DNA of 64,000 nucleotides from Loktanella sp. S4079 (lineage in GTDB: Bacteria; Pseudomonadota; Alphaproteobacteria; Rhodobacterales; Rhodobacteraceae). The position numbers and the translations under genes are program-made. Positions 25,655 through 34,329 of this stretch are shown one piece after another (position 1 is the first letter of the stretch; the number at the start of each line of letters is the position of its first letter). The notes beneath the pieces are model-generated. The model saw only the letters and a list, made by a program, of their open reading frames with translations, was not told where the DNA came from and did no database searches. The stretch spans positions 806,001 to 870,000 of the forward strand of contig NZ_JXYE01000002.1 of NCBI RefSeq assembly GCF_000967725.1, given 5' to 3'.

Positions 25655-26154
25655 TCCGCGCGTTCCGTCGCAATCATGCATTGGATGAAGATTACAGCAA
25701 ATACAGCCGCCCAAATCCCGCCCACGATCACGGATTGTGGTCCGGGTCCGATAAACCCACGGACCAAACCATGCAGCAATAGCAAAGGTGTCGTTGTCAG
25801 AAGCGCCCAAAACAAGCTAAGACGTGCTGAATACCAGCTCCCCTTCCCCCGCAAGATTTTGGCAAGAAGGTGCGCTACAGCGGCGACCCCATAGAGCGCC
25901 AAGGGCAACATGATCACGACAGCGTAGAACGTGTAGGTCATCATCCCTTCAAAATTGATCTCTGGCGGCCATGGTGATTGCTCAAAGCCATTGGCGATCC
26001 GCGACAGTCGCGGCCACTGGGCAACAAAGATCAAAAAGCAAGCGATCATAACAAAGGCGACGGCACGATCTTCGCGCCGTCCCTGTGCCATCAAATCGCG
26101 GATCACGGCACGCGGGGCGCGCCATGTCCGGACGATATCAGCGGTCAATGCCAT
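25651..26154 (-). CDS. YIP1-family-like membrane protein in the suf operon (copy 1)
   Basis: The 167-aa product has a short cytoplasmic N-terminus rich in arginine (TWRAPRAVIRDLMAQGRRED) and four predicted transmembrane helices. It resembles small YIP1-domain proteins that alphaproteobacteria carry between sufD and sufS. It shares one base with the sufD stop region and overlaps the next gene by four bases. A membrane-scaffold or metal-handling role is possible but nothing in the sequence proves it. Confidence 0.8.
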   Translation of the reverse strand: MALTADIVRTWRAPRAVIRDLMAQGRREDRAVAFVMIACFLIFVAQWPRLSRIANGFEQSPWPPEINFEGMMTYTFYAVVIMLPLALYGVAAVAHLLAKILRGKGSWYSARLSLFWALLTTTPLLLLHGLVRGFIGPGPQSVIVGGIWAAVFAVIFIQCMIATERAE

Positions 26155-27440
26155 TAGCTACGCCGCGCCAACCAACCTTCGAGCCGCGCCCGAAGTTCTT
26201 CTGCCAGTGCTTCGTCTTCGATCTCCTCAAGCGCTTCGGCCATAAAGGAGAGCGTCAACAAGTTGCGCGCATCGGCCAGAGGCACACCGCGAGACCGCAG
26301 ATAAAACAGTGCCGTTTCGTCGATCGCACCTGAAGTCGAACCATGTGAACAGGCCACATCGTCGGCATAGATTTCCAGCTCTGGCTTGGCCAGAAACTGT
26401 GCATCATCGTCCAACAAAAGCGATTGGCTGATCTGATAGCCATCGGTCTTTTGGGCGTCTTCCTTTACCAAGATCTTGCCTTGGAACACACCCGTAGCAC
26501 CGTTACGCAGCACCTTCTTAAAGACCTGACGGCTTTCGCAGTTCACGGCGTCGTGCGTGATGAACACGGTGTCATCGTGATGAAAATCCTTGCCGTCACC
26601 GACACAGGCACCAGCAACATGGGCGACGGCATCATCGCCAACGATCTCAAGCACGCATTCATTGCGGGTCATGACGCCATTTACCGTGAGCGTGAAAGAC
26701 TTGAACGTCGCTTCTGAACCGATCTTTGCAAAGCAGTACGTCGCAGTGCGACGCTCGTGGTCACGCCCTTGGGCGCGCACATGGTGGAAGGTTCCGCCAT
26801 CTGCTACGTCCACCTCAAGGCAGCTCGAGAAACGTGCCGCAGCTGGACCGTTTTCCAGCAACGTAACTTCTGCGCCACTGTCCACTTTGACGAGGTTATG
26901 CAGAACCGCATCAGAGTTCTCATTCTTGTGCAGGTAGACAAGGTTGATTGGCTTTGCCACTTTACCGGTCACATGCAGGACAATCCCATCGGTTGCCACA
27001 GCGGTATTCAACGCAGCCAACGGGCGTTCTACCGGGTTTTGACCACGCGCTTCAAGCACGCCGTAGATATCTTTGACCCAGTGAATATCGGCAGCCATGA
27101 CATCGGCCAGACGTTCAATCACGACGTTCTCAGCCGATAAATCATCGGACGCCGCCTCATCAAAGACACCGTCGACAAAGACGATCCGCAAGCGATCAAT
27201 GCTATCAAAAAGCGGCGCTTCGTCAGACACAAAGACCGCAGCCTTTGGCGCGTCCTTAACCGTGAGATCAGTCGGGTTGGTATATTTCCAATACTCATCG
27301 CGCTTAGACGGCAAACCCATCGTGCGCACACGCGCAAGCGCGTCCTCGCGCGCAGTTGTCGACCAAGCAGCGCCCGCAGGCAAGGTCACCCCGGCCAAAC
27401 GCGCCTCTGTCGCTTCAGATTTGAGTTTTGCAAGCGCCAT
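26154..27440 (-). CDS. sufD: Fe-S cluster assembly protein SufD
   Basis: The 428-aa SufD partners SufB and SufC in the SufBC2D scaffold. Visible family features are the N-terminal helical region (GLPSKRDEYWKYTNP), the beta-helix core, and the C-terminal block with the conserved His in ADDVACSHGSTSGAID followed by LFYLRSRGV. It overlaps the sufC stop by one base, which fits stoichiometric production. Confidence 0.95.
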   Translation of the reverse strand: MALAKLKSEATEARLAGVTLPAGAAWSTTAREDALARVRTMGLPSKRDEYWKYTNPTDLTVKDAPKAAVFVSDEAPLFDSIDRLRIVFVDGVFDEAASDDLSAENVVIERLADVMAADIHWVKDIYGVLEARGQNPVERPLAALNTAVATDGIVLHVTGKVAKPINLVYLHKNENSDAVLHNLVKVDSGAEVTLLENGPAAARFSSCLEVDVADGGTFHHVRAQGRDHERRTATYCFAKIGSEATFKSFTLTVNGVMTRNECVLEIVGDDAVAHVAGACVGDGKDFHHDDTVFITHDAVNCESRQVFKKVLRNGATGVFQGKILVKEDAQKTDGYQISQSLLLDDDAQFLAKPELEIYADDVACSHGSTSGAIDETALFYLRSRGVPLADARNLLTLSFMAEALEEIEDEALAEELRARLEGWLARRS

Positions 27441-28195
27441 TAGGACACCTCTGCCAGAATGTCGGCATAACCGTTGTTTTCGACTTCTAGGGCCAGCTCA
27501 GGACCGCCTGTTTTCACGATCTTACCGTCAGCCATGATGTGTACAACGTCAGGTTTGATGTGATCCAACAAACGCTGATAGTGGGTAATGACCAAGAACG
27601 AACGCCCCGCATCGCGCAATGCGTTCACACCGTCCGCAACCAGCTTCATCGCGTCCACATCCAGACCCGAGTCAGTCTCGTCCAAGATGCACATCTTTGG
27701 CTCAAGCATCGCCATTTGCAGGATCTCGTTACGCTTTTTCTCACCGCCAGAGAAACCAACGTTCACGGGGCGCTTGAGCATATCCGCGTCGATCTTCAGT
27801 TCTTTGGCCTTTTCGCGCACGACCTTGAGGAAATCACCTGCACTCAGCTCTTCTTCGCCACGTGCCTTGCGCTGTGCGTTTACCGCTGTCCGCAAGAAAG
27901 TCATGTTACCAACACCGGGAATTTCGACCGGATATTGAAAAGCAAGGAACAGCCCTTCTGCTGCGCGCTCTTCGGGTTCCATCTCAAGCAGGTCTTCACC
28001 CTCAAGCTCTGCCGAACCGTCAGTCACTTCGTATCCGTCTTTCCCAGACAGCACATAAGACAGGGTCGATTTACCAGAGCCGTTTGGCCCCATAATCGCG
28101 TGCACTTTGCCGGTCTCAACGGTCAAGTCGAGCCCTTTAAGGATTTGCTTATCCTCATCTTCAAGTTTGACCTTCAGGCCTTTGATTTCTAGCAT
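27440..28195 (-). CDS. sufC: Fe-S cluster assembly ATPase SufC
   Basis: The 251-aa ABC-type ATPase has Walker A GPNGSGKST at about 36-44, signature FSGGEKKRNE, Walker B MCILDETDSGLDVDA and the switch His in LVITHYQRLL. It powers conformational change of the SufBCD scaffold. A ribosome site GAAGGAAG lies just upstream. It is preceded by 160 bases that I cannot assign. Confidence 0.96.
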   Translation of the reverse strand: MLEIKGLKVKLEDEDKQILKGLDLTVETGKVHAIMGPNGSGKSTLSYVLSGKDGYEVTDGSAELEGEDLLEMEPEERAAEGLFLAFQYPVEIPGVGNMTFLRTAVNAQRKARGEEELSAGDFLKVVREKAKELKIDADMLKRPVNVGFSGGEKKRNEILQMAMLEPKMCILDETDSGLDVDAMKLVADGVNALRDAGRSFLVITHYQRLLDHIKPDVVHIMADGKIVKTGGPELALEVENNGYADILAEVS

Positions 28196-28355
28196 TTTTC
28201 TTCCTTCAAGATTTCAGCACGAACGTGCGTATAACGTGACACAACCTCGGGCTACGAGGCTGCGAATAAGTGATCACTTTGATTGTGTGAAAGGCCGAGC
28301 GCGCCGCGAATATCGCGACGTACTACGGCTGGAGAACTGTAAGCGAGCGTCTGCC

Positions 28356-28865
28356 CTAGAACGCGTAGACTGTTCCGTGAATCAGCGCAGAACCGACGGA
28401 GGTGTGCGAGGTGACATATGCCACGTGCTCGGGAGAAAAGATCGACGTCATCACCTCGGGCCATTTCCAGACAAGATTGTGTCCCACGACCATCATCAGA
28501 CCGAGACCGGCGAACTGGCCCAACCGCGCCAAAAACCCGCGACGCTTCATGAGTGCGGAAAACATCAGCATAATCCAAAGACCGACGAGTAGATCGGTAA
28601 AGCTGATGGCTGGACTGCCACCAACCATACCAAGGTAGCGGACCCGAACGACTTGGGCGCAAAACATTGCCGCGCCGCCGATGACCATCGCAACCAGAGC
28701 CGCAGACAACATCTGATTGCCTTCCGACGCCTTCTTTACTGGCTGCGGACGTGCAAGACGTTTCGGGACATGCATCTTCATGTCTGGATCGTAATAAGAG
28801 TTGTTGCGCGGATTGTTGATACGCTTGATCCGTTGCTGAAACTCTGATTGACCCAAATTTGCCAT
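28356..28865 (-). CDS. Hypothetical membrane protein between sufB and sufC
   Basis: The 169-aa product has a basic soluble N-terminus (MANLGQSEFQQRIKRI..., with a Tyr/Asp patch NNSYYDPDMKMHVPKR). Three or four hydrophobic segments follow from about residue 52. No enzyme motif is visible. Its position inside the suf operon, on the same strand, suggests co-expression. I recall similar small membrane proteins near suf genes of Rhodobacteraceae, but I know no function. Confidence 0.75.
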   Translation of the reverse strand: MANLGQSEFQQRIKRINNPRNNSYYDPDMKMHVPKRLARPQPVKKASEGNQMLSAALVAMVIGGAAMFCAQVVRVRYLGMVGGSPAISFTDLLVGLWIMLMFSALMKRRGFLARLGQFAGLGLMMVVGHNLVWKWPEVMTSIFSPEHVAYVTSHTSVGSALIHGTVYAF

Positions 28866-28976
28866 GCTGCGCGTTCTCGTCTTGTCGTTTTGCAGCTATA
28901 ACTGAACGCAAACTACGGCAAGATCGGGGCCGCACATGGGCAGTGTCGGGGTATTTGAATACAGTGTCCATTCTAC

Positions 28977-29381
28977 TTACCCCGCATCAAGTGTCGTAAC
29001 ATTGTCCGAGATCACATCCAGACCAATGACGTTCCGCTGCACTAGATTGTTGAAGCGGTAACAATTCAAGTTGGCGCTAAGAACGACGTCATCGCCCATC
29101 ACTACGGTTTTTTTGAACCGCTGAGAGATAACCGAATCTGAAACTCGCAACACACGAACATCTGTTGCAAATTCATCGTCTTGGGGTTCATGCCCCAGCA
29201 CCTGACAAAACCCCTTACCAAGCAGCGGCTTAGAAGGTTGATCGCTCAGCGGATTGGCCGCTACATCCACCACGCACAACGGCTCCGATGGCAGCAAAGC
29301 TCCCATCGAAATCGCCGCATGTGCCTTTGCGGAAATAGCCTTTGCCTCCTTAGCCAACTGACCCCTCCAGAGAGATCGCAA
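28977..29381 (-). pseudogene. Remnant of an FkbM-type methyltransferase gene inside the suf operon
   Basis: The 134-codon frame contains LCVVDVAANPLSD and then KPLLGKGFCQVLGHEPQ. These match the conserved opening of marine FkbM methyltransferases, where VVDVGANP is the SAM-binding loop and GFEPQ follows. Here the glycine of the SAM loop is Ala, and everything after about residue 75 is unlike the family. A full enzyme would be near 250 aa and no second part is visible downstream. The 5' end overlaps the sufB 3' end by 32 bases; ATG 29306 is an alternative start. A decayed relic is more likely than a functional short protein. Confidence 0.5.
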
Positions 29382-30873
29382 CCAGTGCCTGTGCCTCCAT
29401 TGCGAATTCCATTGGCAACGCTTGCAGGACTTCCTTACAGAATCCGTTCACGACCAATGCAACCGCTTCCTCTTCGTCCATGCCACGGGCGCGGCAATAG
29501 AACAGTTGATCATCATCCACCTTTGATGTGGTGGCTTCGTGTTCAACGCGGCTGCTGTTATTTTTGACCTCGATATAGGGCACGGTGTGCGCACCACATT
29601 TATCACCGATCAAGAGGCTATCACATTGGGTGTAGTTACGGCTGTCTTTGGCTTTGGGGTGCATCGACACAAGACCGCGGTATGTGTTTTGGGCCTTACC
29701 AGCCGAGATACCTTTGGATACGATCCGAGACTTGGTGTTTTTGCCCAAGTGCACCATCTTAGTGCCTGTATCCGCCTGCTGCATGTTGTTTGCAATCGCT
29801 ATGGAATAGAATTCACCTTGGCTATCGTCACCACGCAGAATGCAGCTTGGGTATTTCCAAGTCACGGCAGAGCCCGTTTCCACTTGGGTCCACATCACCT
29901 TGGCGCGGTCACCACGGCAATCCGCCCGTTTTGTCACAAAGTTATAAATACCGCCCTTCCCCTCTTCATCACCGGGGAACCAGTTTTGAACGGTCGAATA
30001 TTTCACTTCGGCATCTTCTTCGACGATGATTTCCACAACAGCGGCATGTAACTGCGCAGTATCACGTTTCGGGGCGGTACAACCCTCAAGGTAGGATACG
30101 TATGATCCTTTGTCCGCAATGATCAATGTACGCTCGAACTGACCAGTGTTCTCGGCGTTGATCCGGAAATATGTGGACAGCTCCATTGGGCAGCGCACAC
30201 CAGGTGGCACGTAAACAAACGACCCGTCAGAGAACACCGCAGAGTTCAGCGTCGCATAGAAATTGTCTGATGGTGGCACGACTGTACCTAGGTATTTCTT
30301 GACCAACTCTGGGTGTTTTTCGATGGCTTCTGAAATGGAACAGAAGATCACGCCCGCTTTTTCAAGTTCCTTCTGGAAGGTTGTACCAACTGAAACAGAG
30401 TCAAAAACCGCGTCGACGGCGACTTTGCGTCCTTCAGCTGGCATGGCCTCGGCACCTTCAACACCGGCCAAAATCATCTGCTCTTTCAAAGGGATGCCCA
30501 GCTTTTCGTAGGTCGCCAAAAGCTTAGGATCGACCTCATCCAGAGACTTCGGCTTTTCTTCCATGCTTTTTGGGCGAGCGTAGTAGTAAATATCTTGGAA
30601 GTCGATATCTGGATAGTCGACCATTGCCCACTTTGGCTCTTCGATATTCTCCCAGCGGGCAAAGGCGCTCAAACGCCACTCTGTCATCCACTCGGGCTCG
30701 TTGTTCTTGCCTGAAATCAACCGCACGATATCAGGATTTACGCCCTTAGGTGCGTAATCCATTTCAATCTCGGTTTCCCAACCGTACTTATAGGTTCCAG
30801 ACAGCTTTGAGACCGCATCAACGGTTTCCTGATCAACGCCTTCTTTGACCTCTATGTCCTTGATAGCAGTCAT
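29350..30873 (-). CDS. sufB: Fe-S cluster assembly scaffold SufB
   Basis: The 507-aa SufB is the scaffold on which clusters form with SufC2D. Recognisable blocks are [55 protein letters not shown], and the C-terminal region with the conserved Glu/His core ([20 protein letters not shown]). It starts 12 bases after the NifS-like desulfurase stop, so it is cotranscribed with iscR and that gene. Confidence 0.97.
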   Translation of the reverse strand: MTAIKDIEVKEGVDQETVDAVSKLSGTYKYGWETEIEMDYAPKGVNPDIVRLISGKNNEPEWMTEWRLSAFARWENIEEPKWAMVDYPDIDFQDIYYYARPKSMEEKPKSLDEVDPKLLATYEKLGIPLKEQMILAGVEGAEAMPAEGRKVAVDAVFDSVSVGTTFQKELEKAGVIFCSISEAIEKHPELVKKYLGTVVPPSDNFYATLNSAVFSDGSFVYVPPGVRCPMELSTYFRINAENTGQFERTLIIADKGSYVSYLEGCTAPKRDTAQLHAAVVEIIVEEDAEVKYSTVQNWFPGDEEGKGGIYNFVTKRADCRGDRAKVMWTQVETGSAVTWKYPSCILRGDDSQGEFYSIAIANNMQQADTGTKMVHLGKNTKSRIVSKGISAGKAQNTYRGLVSMHPKAKDSRNYTQCDSLLIGDKCGAHTVPYIEVKNNSSRVEHEATTSKVDDDQLFYCRARGMDEEEAVALVVNGFCKEVLQALPMEFAMEAQALVAISLEGSVG

Positions 30874-30885
30874 CTTACTTTCCTC

Positions 30886-31917
30886 TTAAGCGGCCCGAAG
30901 GCGCGCACGTTTCTTTGTCCAAGCCTGCGCGAAACGCAAAACTTCATCTTCTGTTGTCTCAATCCCCAGCGACACCCGCAAAGCACAGGCTGCTCCATCA
31001 TCATCAAGGCCAATCGCGCGCAGCACCCGGCTCGTCTTGACCTTGCCAGACGAACAAGCCGACCCAGCCGATACGGCGAAACCGGCCAAATCCATCGCCA
31101 TCACTTGGGTTTCGCCCTTCCACCCCGGCGTTGCAAAGCAACTGGTGTTAGGCAATCTGTTCGCATCTTTCCCGACAAAAATAGTGTTCTTTTCGTCAGC
31201 CTCAATGGCCTTCTCTAGAATATTTCTAAGTTGTGCAACCCGTTCCCACTTTCCGGCCGCAAGGTCAGCTTGCGCAGCAACTGCTGCGGCCCCCATCCCT
31301 GCGATTGCGACAACATTTTCTGTACCAGATCGACGGCCCATCTCTTGGCCGCCACCTTTGATCTGGGCCGCTACATCGGTGCCAGCCGGAAAGATCAACG
31401 CGCCCACGCCTTTAGGACCGCCAAATTTATGCGCCGAAAGAAACACCATCTGCACCCCCGACCAACCAAATGCAAAAGGCAGCTTTCCAAACCCTTGGGT
31501 AATATCACTCACGGCCAAACCCTCTGGCAGCGATTGCACAATTCCAGTTTCGGAATTTGCCAATTGCAAGACCGACTGACCGGGATCGACAACTTCCACC
31601 AATCCGTTCACGACGGGTAAAACAGGATCAATCCAGGCATGAACAGCATCATGCTCAATCGGTGCGGCCTTGAGATCGCGCCCCGCGAGCGCAAGAGCCG
31701 CCGCCTCTGTTGCGCCAGATGTGAATACCACATCTGCTCCGGATGCCCCGACCGCCTCGGCAACCTGCAAACGCGCCTTTTCAATGATTGCCTTTGCAGC
31801 ACGGCCCTCAGCATGCACAGAGGACGGGTTCCCAACGACATCCATCGCCGCGATCATTGCCCCGCGCGCTTCGGCCCGCAAAGGGGTCGTCGCGTTATGA
31901 TCCAGATAGGTTCTCAT
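30886..31917 (-). CDS. NifS/IscS-type cysteine desulfurase (class I)
   Basis: The 343-aa PLP enzyme opens with MRTYLDHNATTPLR. The PLP lysine is in FLSAHKFGGPKGVGAL, and the catalytic cysteine in SAGSACSSGKVKTSRVL marks the class I (NifS/IscS) family. It is shorter than E. coli IscS (about 400 aa). The upstream extension of the frame (to 32037) runs into the repeat and iscR and was rejected. The operon therefore carries two desulfurases, this one and SufS. Confidence 0.92.
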   Translation of the reverse strand: MRTYLDHNATTPLRAEARGAMIAAMDVVGNPSSVHAEGRAAKAIIEKARLQVAEAVGASGADVVFTSGATEAAALALAGRDLKAAPIEHDAVHAWIDPVLPVVNGLVEVVDPGQSVLQLANSETGIVQSLPEGLAVSDITQGFGKLPFAFGWSGVQMVFLSAHKFGGPKGVGALIFPAGTDVAAQIKGGGQEMGRRSGTENVVAIAGMGAAAVAAQADLAAGKWERVAQLRNILEKAIEADEKNTIFVGKDANRLPNTSCFATPGWKGETQVMAMDLAGFAVSAGSACSSGKVKTSRVLRAIGLDDDGAACALRVSLGIETTEDEVLRFAQAWTKKRARLRAA

Positions 31918-31919
31918 CT

Positions 31920-31972
31920 CATCATCTTGCCAAAAAAACTCCGGGGGAGGCCGCAGGCCGGGGGCAGCGCCC
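31920..31972. repeat. REP-like dispersed repeat with GC-rich hairpins
   Basis: CATCATCTTGCC followed by an A-rich run and ACTCC is shared with the element at 43702. Here it continues into CCGGGGGAGG, a GGCCGCAGGCC hairpin and a GGGGC-AGC-GCCCC hairpin. It fills the gap between iscR and the desulfurase gene and may attenuate transcription there. Confidence 0.55.
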
Positions 31973-32434
31973 CTATTCCTCGTCCACAACCTCAAACAAC
32001 GCAGGCACGGCCGGACATGGCGCCAGACCATTTCCAATCACGTCAGACAATCGGGCTTGGTGCAAGAACACATAAACATGCGCGCTCAGGCCCTCCCACA
32101 AACGATTCGTCAGTGACTGCGCACGCGACCCTGATGCCCCGCCCGAGGCACCAGCCCCCTTATGCATCGCAGAGACGGTTTCATCGACGGCCCCTAGAAT
32201 GTCAGACACACGAATTTCCGATACATGTTTCGCCAACCGGTATCCCCCACCAGGTCCACGCACCGATTCCACCAATCCGGCGCGACGCAGCTTTACAAAT
32301 AGCTGCTCAAGATACGGCAGCGAAATATCCTGCCGTTTGGAAATCTCAGTCAAATTCACAAGCGTATCCGGCTTTTGAAGCGCCAAATCGGCCAGTGCGA
32401 CCATCGCATAACGGCCTTTCGTGCTTAATTTCAT
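31973..32434 (-). CDS. iscR: Rrf2-family Fe-S regulator IscR
   Basis: The 153-aa protein starts MKLSTKGRYAMVALADLAL. It has the IscR winged-helix (SLPYLEQLFVKLRRAGLVES, then RGPGGGYRLA). The canonical three-cysteine cluster loop is absent: that region reads HKGAGASGGASGS. The only cysteine is Cys140. From the literature I recall that Rhodobacter sphaeroides IscR also binds a cluster with a single cysteine. It is first in the suf operon, under the Irr-box promoter. A GGGGAGAGAGAG tract precedes the ATG as ribosome site. Confidence 0.95.
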   Translation of the reverse strand: MKLSTKGRYAMVALADLALQKPDTLVNLTEISKRQDISLPYLEQLFVKLRRAGLVESVRGPGGGYRLAKHVSEIRVSDILGAVDETVSAMHKGAGASGGASGSRAQSLTNRLWEGLSAHVYVFLHQARLSDVIGNGLAPCPAVPALFEVVDEE

Positions 32435-32526
32435 CTCTCTCTCCCCTGCAAAGGCGCAATTTTATTGACGGCAAGGCGCTGCGTCATTACTCCACCGAGA
32501 CCAGACAATTTGGGATTAGACCCAGA

Positions 32527-32563
32527 TTAGAATCTTTCTAAGGTGCCCAAGCATTTTCGTCAA
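32527..32563 (-). promoter_or_regulatory. iscR-suf promoter with a perfect Irr box (iron control element)
   Basis: The palindrome TTAGAATCTTTCTAA (32527-32541) is an exact TTAGAA-N3-TTCTAA, the Irr iron-control-element pattern. On the minus strand TTGACG (32558-32563), a 17-base spacer and TAGAAA (32535-32540) form a good promoter whose -10 lies inside the palindrome. The iscR start is about 93 bases downstream. Confidence 0.7.
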
Positions 32564-32597
32564 CAATGCTCATGCACCACAGCAGCGACGGATTAAA

Positions 32598-33251
32598 ATG
32601 CCCGAAGTCATCTTTCCCGGACCAGAAGGACGCCTAGAAGGGCGTTATCACCCTCAAAAGGATCGCGACGCTCCGATTGCGATTGTTCTGCATCCGCATC
32701 CGCAATTTGGCGGCACCATGAACAACCGCGTCGTCTATAATTTGCACTACGCGTTCTACAATATGGGTTTTACCGTTTTGCGGTTTAACTTCCGTGGTGT
32801 GGGTCGCTCCCAAGGTGAATATGATCAAGGCGTGGGCGAGCTCTCTGATGCAGCTTCAGCGCTGGATTACCTGCAATCAATGAACAGTAATTCAAAACAT
32901 TGCTGGGTTGCTGGTTTCTCGTTTGGGGCATGGATCGGAATGCAACTGCTGATGCGCCGCCCCGAGATTACCGGTTTTATCTCGGTCAGCCCGCCTGCGA
33001 ACATGTATGATTTTAGCTTCCTTGCGCCCTGCCCATCCTCAGGCTTGATCATTAACGGATCGAACGACCGCGTGGCGCCGCCTGCTGATACTGTGAATCT
33101 TGTGAGCAAGCTTCACGAACAAAAAGGTATCACCATTACCCACACGGAAATGGAAGGTGCTGGACACTTCTTTGAAGATCCACACATGGACCCTATGATC
33201 GACAATGTAAAAACCTACGTGCGTCGGCGTCTCACTGAAAATACACGGTAA
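32598..33251 (+). CDS. Alpha/beta hydrolase
   Basis: The 217-aa hydrolase has an HPHPQFGGTMNN oxyanion-type motif, nucleophile elbow GFSFGA (Ser is the likely nucleophile), acid in NGSNDRVAPP and His in GAGHFF. It belongs to the small COG2945-like dienelactone-hydrolase-type family. Its substrate is unknown. It is divergent from iscR and shares its intergenic region, and the 131-aa gene follows within a few bases. Confidence 0.88.
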   Translation: MPEVIFPGPEGRLEGRYHPQKDRDAPIAIVLHPHPQFGGTMNNRVVYNLHYAFYNMGFTVLRFNFRGVGRSQGEYDQGVGELSDAASALDYLQSMNSNSKHCWVAGFSFGAWIGMQLLMRRPEITGFISVSPPANMYDFSFLAPCPSSGLIINGSNDRVAPPADTVNLVSKLHEQKGITITHTEMEGAGHFFEDPHMDPMIDNVKTYVRRRLTENTR

Positions 33252-33256
33252 TCAAA

Positions 33257-33652
33257 ATGGCAGAATCCTACGTTCAACGCGTTGCAGATGAACTCGCTGA
33301 CCTTGCGTTGGCAGATCAAAAGGCATCAGGTGACATTGCGATCGTAGATGCCATTGGTGATATTCTTGGGGCGTCTTCGCAGACGCTTCAAGAAACCTAT
33401 CTGACGTCGGTGCGTGTTCGCCGCGCCGAAGAACGCGCCCGTGCGTTGCTGGATTCGCGACTGGCCAATGGCTACCAAGAGGCGCCAAAACCCGAAGCAG
33501 CACCCATGCAGGGTCTGCCTGACCCAGAGCCAGAGGTGGCAGAGCCTGTCGAAGAACCTGCAGCACCCGAACCCGTTGCCGAAGAACCGCCTGCGGCACC
33601 AGAACCCGCCCCAAAACCAACCATCGGTATGCCGCGCCGGATTAAGCGCTAA
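33257..33652 (+). CDS. Hypothetical protein with Pro/Glu/Ala-rich tail
   Basis: The 131-aa product has an amphipathic N-terminal half (about 1-75) ending in VRRAEERARALLDSRLANG. The tail is low-complexity and acidic, with EPVAEEPPAAPEP-type repeats, and closes with basic MPRRIKR. No domain is recognised. It starts five bases after the hydrolase stop, and its last base is the first base of the HD-domain gene, so the three form an operon. Confidence 0.75.
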   Translation: MAESYVQRVADELADLALADQKASGDIAIVDAIGDILGASSQTLQETYLTSVRVRRAEERARALLDSRLANGYQEAPKPEAAPMQGLPDPEPEVAEPVEEPAAPEPVAEEPPAAPEPAPKPTIGMPRRIKR

Positions 33653-34233
33653 TGTCTGAACGTATCGCGGCCCAACTTGCGTTCCTTGTTGAGGTCGACA
33701 AGCTGAAATCCACCCTGCGCGCGACGACGCTTTGCGATGGATCGCGCCGCGAAAATTCTGGCGAGCACAGTTGGCACATTGCGCTATATGCGATGGTTAT
33801 GGCCGAACATTCCAACCGTCCGATTAACGTGAACCGGGTCATTCAAATGCTGTTGATCCACGATATCGTTGAAATTGACGCAGGCGACAATCCGATTCAT
33901 GGCGACCACGATCCCGCGGAACAAGACGCCGTTGAACAGGCCGCTGCTGATCGCATCTTTGGACTTTTGCCATCTGACCAAAGCGCCAATTTTCGCGCGC
34001 TCTGGGACGAGTTTGAAGCCGCCGAAACCGATGATGCGATCTTTGCCAAGTCGATAGACCGTGTGCAGCCGGTCATCTCCAACCTTGAAACTGACGGCGG
34101 GACGTGGCCCGAATACAAGGTCACCCCCGCGCAACTCCAAACCCGCGTTGGCACAAAGGTTCAACGCGGCGCACCAGCGATTTGGGAAGCCTTGAAGGCC
34201 CGCATTGACGGCTGGTTTGCACAAAACACCTAG
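33652..34233 (+). CDS. HD-domain phosphohydrolase (YfbR-like)
   Basis: The 193-aa HD-superfamily enzyme has metal-binding residues in ENSGEHSWH (His), LLIHDIVEIDAGD (His-Asp), and a later Asp in SIDRVQPV. The layout matches bacterial YfbR-type 5'-deoxynucleotidases/HD3 proteins. It is likely a nucleotide phosphohydrolase, with the exact substrate unknown. Confidence 0.85.
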   Translation: MSERIAAQLAFLVEVDKLKSTLRATTLCDGSRRENSGEHSWHIALYAMVMAEHSNRPINVNRVIQMLLIHDIVEIDAGDNPIHGDHDPAEQDAVEQAAADRIFGLLPSDQSANFRALWDEFEAAETDDAIFAKSIDRVQPVISNLETDGGTWPEYKVTPAQLQTRVGTKVQRGAPAIWEALKARIDGWFAQNT

Positions 34234-34329
34234 CATTCTGCACAAAAGCGCATATTTGGCGCGTCTTTCCCCTATACAAACACGACGCATCGGCGTAGTG
34301 CGCACGCTTACCCGCCAGAAAGCCCCCAA

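Noticed and set aside
28252..28971. 239-aa minus-strand frame covering the sufB-sufC gap
   Set aside because: It overlaps the better-supported 169-aa membrane-protein gene in another frame, and its composition is Arg/Ser/Cys-rich as in shadow frames.
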